From: Flavobacteriales bacterium
GTDB taxonomy: Bacteria > Bacteroidota > Bacteroidia > Flavobacteriales_F > PHOS-HE28
Direction: 5' to 3'
NCBI GenBank assembly: GCA_016721825.1
Contig: JADKHI010000004.1
Span: 62,001-126,000, forward strand
DNA: 64,000 bases
Shown here: in pieces, positions 63,408 to 64,000 of the stretch
Numbering within the stretch: position 1 is the first letter of the stretch
Layout: each line of letters opens with the position of its first letter
Program-made: the position numbers and the translations under genes
The notes under the pieces: generated by a model
What the model was told of the DNA's origin: nothing
Database searches by the model: none
Seen by the model: only the letters and a program-made list of their open reading frames with translations

Positions 63408-64000
63408 ATGCGCATCCTGAAGAAGATCCTGATCTGGACCGTTAGCATCCTGGCTTTGCTGATCGCCTTGGCCTACCTGACCGGCAACGGCCATTTGGTG
63501 CGCGGCATGCGCTACACCTACTTGATCGGTCGTGGTTCGCCGGAGATCGACGACCGCGACTTCTTTCCGTACAACACCATCGCGGCCACCGCCCCGCAGC
63601 CTTGGCCCGTGGGCTCTCGCTATGGCAAGTTGGCGTTGAAGCCCGAACAGGAAAAAGAACTGAAGGACCTGTACAGCGTGGGCTTCGCGGTGATCCAGAA
63701 CGACAGCCTGATCTTCGAACAGTACTGGAACGGCTGGGACGCTGACAGCGTGAGCAACAGCTTCAGCGTGGCCAAGAGCTACGTGAGCGTGCTTACCGGC
63801 ATTGCGATCCAGGATGGCGTGATCAAGAGCGTACAACAACCCGTGGGCGACTACCTGCCCGAGTTCAAGGACGGTTGCTACGCCAAGATCACGATCGAGA
63901 ACGTGCTGACCATGGCCACAGGCCTGGACTGGAGCGAGAGCGGCGCCAACCCGTTCAGCGACAACGCCAAGGGTTACTACGGCACCAACGTGCGCGAACT
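63408..64000 (+). CDS. Serine hydrolase, beta-lactamase family, N-terminal part (cut by window edge)
   Basis: The ATG at 63408 is preceded by TACTTTCG, a -7-like box. The protein has an N-terminal membrane anchor (ILIWTVSILALLIALAYL). The catalytic SxxK motif of class C-type serine hydrolases is in NSFSVAKSYVSVLTGIAIQD at about residue 121, followed by SVQQPVGDYLPEF and ITIENVLTMATGLDW. The remainder, including the Tyr-x-Asn motif, lies outside the window. Members of this family include esterases and peptidases as well as beta-lactamases, so substrate is unknown. Confidence 0.9.
   Translation, partial: MRILKKILIWTVSILALLIALAYLTGNGHLVRGMRYTYLIGRGSPEIDDRDFFPYNTIAATAPQPWPVGSRYGKLALKPEQEKELKDLYSVGFAVIQNDSLIFEQYWNGWDADSVSNSFSVAKSYVSVLTGIAIQDGVIKSVQQPVGDYLPEFKDGCYAKITIENVLTMATGLDWSESGANPFSDNAKGYYGTNVRE

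Overview
This window looks like a chromosomal segment of a high-GC (roughly 60% by eye) member of the Bacteroidota, most likely a Flavobacteriales-type lineage. The signs are a LytTR regulator next to a beta-propeller histidine kinase, an exbB-exbD-exbD-tonB cluster with PstS-like and TPR proteins, a T9SS C-terminal sorting domain, a lamin-tail-domain surface protein, an IleS over 1,100 residues long, a non-zinc TraR/DksA protein, a short NuoG, and promoter -7 boxes of the Bacteroidota form TAnnTTTG instead of sigma70 boxes. The lineage is an inference from gene content; there is no rRNA or tRNA in the window to confirm it.

Layout. 1-3.7 kb: the end of a LytTR response regulator, its probable sensor kinase, and a small acidic lipoprotein. 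3.9-5.5 kb: a conserved alpha-helical protein of unknown function. 5.6-18.4 kb: a complete nuoABCDEFGHIJKLMN operon (respiratory complex I) with nuoC and nuoD separate and a NuoG of only 335 residues. 18.4-21.0 kb (minus): a multipass membrane protein and a dicarboxylate/amino acid symporter. 21.1-28.7 kb (minus): a TonB energy-transduction cluster, exbB, three exbD genes (the first frameshifted), two tonB genes, a small membrane protein, a PstS-like lipoprotein and a TPR protein. 29.1-31.6 kb: a Tat-type pirin (internally frame-scrambled), YceI and MscS. 31.8-35.6 kb: an uncharacterised protein, a sulfide:quinone oxidoreductase-like flavoprotein and a NYN/LOTUS protein. 35.7-40.8 kb: ileS (frameshifted), a histone-H1-like/DksA fusion and lspA. 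40.8-46.4 kb: an outer-membrane-type protein, asd, a large surface protein and lpxD. 46.5-53.1 kb: uvrC, a glycosyltransferase, an aldehyde dehydrogenase, a T9SS-exported protein and a small exported protein. 53.1-57.9 kb: a 77-residue protein, gpsA and an M28 peptidase in an overlapping operon, divergent from a HEAT-repeat/cyclophilin lipoprotein. 58-64 kb: an AT-richer DUF2971 gene, lysS, a phosphoglucose/phosphomannose isomerase, a GxxExxY cassette bounded by inverted repeats, lipB, a DUF1648 membrane protein and the start of a serine hydrolase.

How it fits together. Most of the window is core housekeeping: proton-pumping NADH oxidation, TonB-dependent uptake across the outer membrane, cell-envelope biogenesis (LpxD, LspA, GpsA, glycosyltransferase), translation (IleS, LysS), DNA repair (UvrC), lysine/threonine synthesis (Asd) and lipoylation (LipB). 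The accessory-looking pieces are the 514-bp GxxExxY cassette inserted between the isomerase gene and lipB, and the compositionally distinct DUF2971 gene. Four single-base indels in otherwise well-conserved genes between 27.4 and 36.3 kb (exbD, pirin twice, ileS) are more easily explained by sequence error than by biology. I did not find a convincing wholly new multi-gene system; the best leads are the inverted-repeat GxxExxY cassette and the H1-tailed DksA-like protein.
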